64,000 nucleotides of DNA from Pseudonocardia cypriaca (lineage in GTDB: Bacteria; Actinomycetota; Actinomycetes; Mycobacteriales; Pseudonocardiaceae), in contig NZ_VFPH01000001.1 in assembly GCF_006717045.1 (NCBI RefSeq), positions 1,364,001 to 1,428,000 of the forward strand. The letters are read 5' to 3'. The notes under the pieces were generated by a model. The model saw only the letters and a list, made by a program, of their open reading frames with translations. It had not been told where the DNA came from and did no database searches. Made by a program: the position numbers and the translations under genes. Within the stretch, counting starts at the first letter, position 1. Each line of letters starts with the position of its first letter. Positions 60,565 to 64,000 of the stretch are shown here, one piece after another.

Positions 60565-61524
60565 TCAGGCCGTCCTGCTCCGGGTGAACTCCCAGGCGTC
60601 GCCCACGATCGTGGCGAGGTCCGTGCGGTGCGGCCGCCAGCCCAGCTCGGCCTGCGCGGCGGCGCTCGAGGCGATGAGCACGGCGGGGTCGCCTGCCCGG
60701 CGAGGGGCGGACACGGCGGGGATCGGGTGCCCGGTCACGGCGCGGCAGGCCTCCACCACCTCGCGCACCGAGAAGCCGCTGCCCGAGCCCAGGTTGTAGA
60801 TCGCGTGCCGCCCCGGCTCAGCGTGGTCGAGCGCCAGGAGGTGGGCGTCGGCGAGGTCGTCCACGTGGATGTAGTCGCGCACGCACGTGCCGTCCGGCGT
60901 CGGCCAGTCCTCGCCGTACACCTGCACGGCGTCGCGGCTGCCCATGGCCACCTGCAGCACGAGCGGGATCAGGTGGGTCTCCACCGCGTGCCGCTCGCCG
61001 AAGCGGCCGTGGGCCCCGGCCACGTTGAAGTACCGCAGGCTCACCGCGGCCAGCCCGTGCGCCACCGCGTAGGAGCGGATGGCGTGGTCGATGGCGAGCT
61101 TGCTCGCGCCGTACGGGTTGGTCGGCCTGGTGGGAGCGTCCTCGCGGATCGGCACCTGCTCCGGCTCGCCGTAGGTCGCGGCGGTGGAGGAGAACACCAG
61201 GCGGGGCGTTCGGTGCCGGCGCATGGCCTCGAGCAGCCGGAAGCTCGTCACCACGTTGCCGTTCCAGTACAGCTCCGGGCGCTGCACCGATTCCCCCACG
61301 AGCGACTTGGCCGCGAAGTGCAGCACGCCGTCGAACCCCTCGGCCAGCACGTCGTCGGCCGCGTCGGCCAGGTCGGCCTCCACGAACCGCGCGCCGTCCG
61401 GCACGGCGTCCTTGTGCCCGGTGGACAGGTCGTCGAGCACCGTCACGTCGTGGCCCGCGTCCACCAGGTGGGCGGCGCACACGCTGCCGACGTAGCCGGC
61501 GCCACCGGTCACGAGCAGCTTCAC
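60565..61524 (-). CDS. galE: UDP-glucose 4-epimerase
   Basis: A 319-aa extended SDR. The NAD site is LLVTGGAGYVGSVCAAHLVD, the catalytic Ser/Thr in LVFSSTAATYGEP, and YxxxK in NPYGASKLAIDHAI. SLRYFNVAGAHGRFGERH is the sugar-nucleotide pocket. It supplies UDP-galactose for cell-wall polysaccharides. GTG 61524 lies after AGGAGTCC. It probably follows the DtxR/IdeR gene in the same direction. Confidence 0.93.
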   Translation of the reverse strand: MKLLVTGGAGYVGSVCAAHLVDAGHDVTVLDDLSTGHKDAVPDGARFVEADLADAADDVLAEGFDGVLHFAAKSLVGESVQRPELYWNGNVVTSFRLLEAMRRHRTPRLVFSSTAATYGEPEQVPIREDAPTRPTNPYGASKLAIDHAIRSYAVAHGLAAVSLRYFNVAGAHGRFGERHAVETHLIPLVLQVAMGSRDAVQVYGEDWPTPDGTCVRDYIHVDDLADAHLLALDHAEPGRHAIYNLGSGSGFSVREVVEACRAVTGHPIPAVSAPRRAGDPAVLIASSAAAQAELGWRPHRTDLATIVGDAWEFTRSRTA

Positions 61525-61620
61525 AGGACTCCTCCTCGGGGTTCGGCGCGCGTCCCACGGCTGTCGCACGTCGCGACCCACCGTCTCACGACGCGCACCG
61601 CTGTCCCCGGAGGGCTCGCG

Positions 61621-62346
61621 TCAGCGCGCCCGCACGAGCACCGCGTGGGCGATGAGCGGCGCCACCGAGGCCGAGGCACCGTTGCTCGCCACCGTCACGG
61701 CGTCACCGAAGCGGGAGATGGCGTCCACGTCCACGTCCTGCCCGGGCACGATGCCGGCCGTCTTCAGGTCGGCCATGAGGTCGGCGTCCACCTGCACGTG
61801 CTCGGCGATGCGGCGCACCTCCACCGGCCCGCCGCCGCGGCGGGCGAACTCGTCGAGCCGCTGCAGGCCGACCTCCAGCACCGGTGGCGCGGAGGCGGAA
61901 CGCGTGCCGGTGGCGGGGTCGGGCGTGTTCACGAGCTCGTCGAGGCCGGGGATCGGGTTGCCGTAGGGGGAGGTGGTGGGGTTGTCGAGCAGCTTCACGA
62001 GCTTGCGCTCGACCGCCTCGCTCATCACGTGCTCCCAGCGGCAGGCCTCGGCGTGCACGAACTCCCACTCGAGCCCGATCACGTCCACGAGCAGCCGCTC
62101 CGCGAGCCGGTGCTTGCGCATCACGGCCACCGCGCGCGAGCGGCCGGCCTCGGTGAGCTCGAGGTGCCGGTCGCCCGCCACCACCACCAGCCCGTCCCGT
62201 TCCATCCGGGCCACGGTCTGGCTCACCGTCGGGCCGCTCTGAGCGAGTCGTTCCGCGATGCGCGCGCGCAGCGGGACGACACCCTCCTCCTCGAGTTCGT
62301 AGATAGTGCGGAGGTACATCTCGGTGGTATCGATGAGCTCGTTCAC
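61621..62346 (-). CDS. DtxR/IdeR family metal-dependent regulator
   Basis: A 241-aa iron-dependent repressor. The winged HTH is at about 5-60 (IDTTEMYLRTIYELEEEGVV, IAERLAQSGPTVSQTVARME). The metal-binding and dimerisation domain carries HAEACRWEHVMSEAVE (C/E/H ligands), and a C-terminal SH3-like domain starts near EVRRIAEHVQVDADLMADLK. GTG 62346 gives the IdeR-like VNELIDTTEMYLRTI start. Its size and the sthA neighbour suggest the IdeR orthologue. No canonical iron box (TTAGG...CCTAA) was seen nearby. Confidence 0.93.
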   Translation of the reverse strand: MNELIDTTEMYLRTIYELEEEGVVPLRARIAERLAQSGPTVSQTVARMERDGLVVVAGDRHLELTEAGRSRAVAVMRKHRLAERLLVDVIGLEWEFVHAEACRWEHVMSEAVERKLVKLLDNPTTSPYGNPIPGLDELVNTPDPATGTRSASAPPVLEVGLQRLDEFARRGGGPVEVRRIAEHVQVDADLMADLKTAGIVPGQDVDVDAISRFGDAVTVASNGASASVAPLIAHAVLVRAR

Positions 62347-62426
62347 GCCCCCAGCCCTTCCGTCAAGGCCCATTCTATCGGTGCAACCGCTCGCAGCAGC
62401 CCCGCCATCCCGGGCAGGATGACCGG

Positions 62427-63302
62427 GTGTTCGCACCGATCGATCCGCTGCTCGCCCCCTCCCGGCTCGCCGAGCTCCTCGCCGATCCGGATCCCGCTCG
62501 GCGCCCGGTGGTGCTCGACGTGCGGTGGCGGCTCGGCGGTCCGCCTGCCCGGCCCGACCACGACGCTGCGCACATCCCCGGAGCCGTCTTCGTCGACATG
62601 GACACCGACCTGGCCGACCCGCCGGGGCCGGCCGGCCGGCACCCGCTGCCGTCGGTCGAGCGGCTGCAGGCCGCGCTCCGCAGGGCAGGGGTGCGCGACG
62701 ACTCGTTGGTCGTCGCCCACGACGACGCCCAGGGCGTGCAGGCCGCCCGGGCCTGGTGGCTGCTGCGGTGGGCCGGGTTCGCCCCTGGCACGGTCGCGGT
62801 GCTCGACGGCGGGTTCCGGGGCTGGGTCGACGCGGGGCTGCCCACCACCGCCGAGCCGTCCCGGCCCGCCCCGGGCGACGTCACGGTCCGGCCCGGCGGC
62901 ATGCCGGTGCTCGACGCCGACGAGGCGGCGGCGCTCGCCCGCAGCGGCGTGCTGCTCGACGCCCGCGCGCCGGAGCGCTACCGGGGTGAGCACGAGCCGG
63001 TCGACCCGAAGGCCGGCCACATCCCGGGCGCCCGCAACGCGCCGGCCACCGACGTCCTCGGGTCCGACGGTCGCTGGCTCCCGCCCGCGGCGCTGGCCGA
63101 GTGGTTGGGCGGGCTGGCGGAGGCCGGTGAGGGCGAGGTCGGCGCCTACTGCGGGTCGGGCGCCACCGCCGCTGCGCTCGTGCTCGCCGCGGAGCACGCC
63201 GGGTTCCGCTCGCCGGAGCGACCGGTCCCGCTGTACGTCGGTTCGTGGTCGAACTGGTCCGCCGATCCGCAGCGGCCCGTGGCCACGGGGGCCGCGCCGT
63301 GA
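62427..63302 (+). CDS. Two-domain sulfurtransferase (rhodanese)
   Basis: A 291-aa thiosulfate/3-mercaptopyruvate sulfurtransferase. The inactive N-terminal rhodanese domain has VVLDVRW, AHIPGAVFVDMDTDLADPPG and VVAHDD in place of the Cys loop. The active C-terminal domain has LLDARAPERYRGEHEPVDPK, GHIPGARN and the catalytic cysteine in GAYCGSGATAA. GTG 62427 is the start. It overlaps the AcuC-like gene by 4 nt. Confidence 0.93.
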   Translation: MFAPIDPLLAPSRLAELLADPDPARRPVVLDVRWRLGGPPARPDHDAAHIPGAVFVDMDTDLADPPGPAGRHPLPSVERLQAALRRAGVRDDSLVVAHDDAQGVQAARAWWLLRWAGFAPGTVAVLDGGFRGWVDAGLPTTAEPSRPAPGDVTVRPGGMPVLDADEAAALARSGVLLDARAPERYRGEHEPVDPKAGHIPGARNAPATDVLGSDGRWLPPAALAEWLGGLAEAGEGEVGAYCGSGATAAALVLAAEHAGFRSPERPVPLYVGSWSNWSADPQRPVATGAAP

Positions 63303-64000
63303 GCACGCGGGCCGCGGTCGTGTGGACCCCCGACTTCCTGGCCTACGACCTCGGCGGCGACCACCCGCTCGACCCGGTCCGGCTGGACCTCACGATGCGG
63401 CTGGCCACCGAGCTCGGCGTGCTCGAGGGCGTCGAGCCACTGGTGCCGGAGCAGGCCCCCGACGAGGAGGTGCAGCGGGTGCACGTCCCGTCGTACCTCA
63501 CGGCCGTGAAGTCGGCGCCCGAGCACCCGTTCGGGGTGGGCCACGGGCTGGGCACCGAGGACAACCCGATCTTCCTCGGGATGCACGAGGCCAGCGCGCT
63601 CGTCTGCGGCGGGTCGCTGCTCGCGGCGCGCGAGATCGCCGAGGGCCGCGCCGACCGCGCGGTCAACATCGCGGGCGGGCTGCACCACGCGATGCGCGAC
63701 CGCGCGTCGGGGTTCTGCGTGTACAACGACTGTGCGGTGGCCATCTCGTGGCTGCTCGACCACGGCTTCGACCGCGTCGCCTACATCGACGTCGACGTCC
63801 ACCACGGCGACGGCGTGCAGGCCGCGTTCTACGCCGATCCCCGCGTGCTCACCATCTCGCTGCACCAGCACCCGATGACGCTGTGGCCGGGCACCGGGTG
63901 GCCGGGGGAGTACGGCGAGGGCGACGCCGAGGGGTGCGCGGTCAACGTGCCGCTGCCGCCGGGCACGCCCGACTCGAGCTGGCTGCGCGCCTTCCACGCG
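63299..64000 (+). CDS. acuC: Acetoin utilization protein AcuC-like deacetylase (partial, runs off window)
   Basis: The first 234 codons of a class I histone-deacetylase-like protein. GTG 63299 overlaps the rhodanese stop (GTGA). AVNIAGGLHHAMRDRASGFC (the His pair and Tyr-channel region), YNDCAVAI, YIDVDVHHGDGVQAAFYADP (zinc ligands D, H) and LTISLHQHPMTLWPGTGWPG place it in the AcuC group, which reverses acetylation of acetyl-CoA synthetase. The C-terminal third lies beyond the window. Confidence 0.92.
   Translation, partial: MSTRAAVVWTPDFLAYDLGGDHPLDPVRLDLTMRLATELGVLEGVEPLVPEQAPDEEVQRVHVPSYLTAVKSAPEHPFGVGHGLGTEDNPIFLGMHEASALVCGGSLLAAREIAEGRADRAVNIAGGLHHAMRDRASGFCVYNDCAVAISWLLDHGFDRVAYIDVDVHHGDGVQAAFYADPRVLTISLHQHPMTLWPGTGWPGEYGEGDAEGCAVNVPLPPGTPDSSWLRAFHA

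Overview
The window is about 70% G+C on average. It has many GTG starts, short intergenic gaps and 4-nt stop/start overlaps, which is typical of a high-GC actinobacterium. Several families point the same way: SCO1664 and DUF3090 proteins, DUF5703, a MSMEG_4193-type phosphatase, DUF3618 with a Holin-X protein, F420/LLM oxidoreductases, a TIGR03086 protein, a Si-specific transhydrogenase and a DtxR/IdeR regulator. The overall mix fits Pseudonocardiaceae, but that placement is an inference from gene content and no marker phylogeny was run.

Region 1 (1-7,436) is mobile DNA and debris with lower G+C. It holds a membrane-anchored protein cut by the window edge, an internal scrap of an IS256-type transposase, a scrap of dnaE, a complete IS256-family element, and a junction where two genes appear to lose their 5' ends. 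After these come an FtsK/TraB-like conjugal DNA translocase, a small gene full of 9-bp CCTAAC repeats, and a large serine recombinase with a frameshift. The recombinase stop codon lies inside tRNA-Leu(GAG), so this looks like one end of an actinobacterial integrative element inserted at the 3' end of that tRNA.

Region 2 (7,500-24,150) is chromosomal. It starts with an M20 peptidase, an SDR and an aldo/keto reductase divergent from an XRE/MmyB regulator. Next is the conserved actinobacterial block DUF5703 - aldo/keto reductase - uppP - phosphatase - DUF3090 - SCO1664, which is split by an inserted NmrA/HxlR pair. An FAD-oxidoreductase/MFS operon divergent from a LysR regulator follows. Then comes a translationally coupled envelope-stress operon (Pro-rich protein, Holin-X, DUF3618) with a promoter matching stress sigma factors.

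Region 3 (23,400-37,030) has TetR and MocR/PdxR regulators, a B3/B4 protein, an LLM oxidoreductase, rpsT, a second MFS protein, a quinone-oxidoreductase/TetR pair with two operators, a diguanylate cyclase, lepA, two small exported or membrane proteins, a nitronate monooxygenase and a MOSC protein.

Region 4 (37,000-48,960) holds a MarR/dehydrogenase pair, trpS preceded by a textbook ribosome-mediated attenuator (leader peptide with two Trp codons), a sirtuin, and a 164-nt inverted repeat separating it from a TIGR03086 gene. It continues with an SDR/TetR pair, an ABC exporter coupled to an enoyl-CoA hydratase, an XRE/MmyB regulator, a PaaI thioesterase and a quinone oxidoreductase.

Region 5 (49,000-64,000) carries a CapA lipoprotein, an OmpR-type and a NarL-type two-component system flanking a small secreted protein, a GNAT acetyltransferase, a coiled-coil protein and an M23 peptidase. 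The window closes with sthA, a DUF4192 gene, galE, a DtxR/IdeR regulator, a rhodanese and a partial acuC-like gene.
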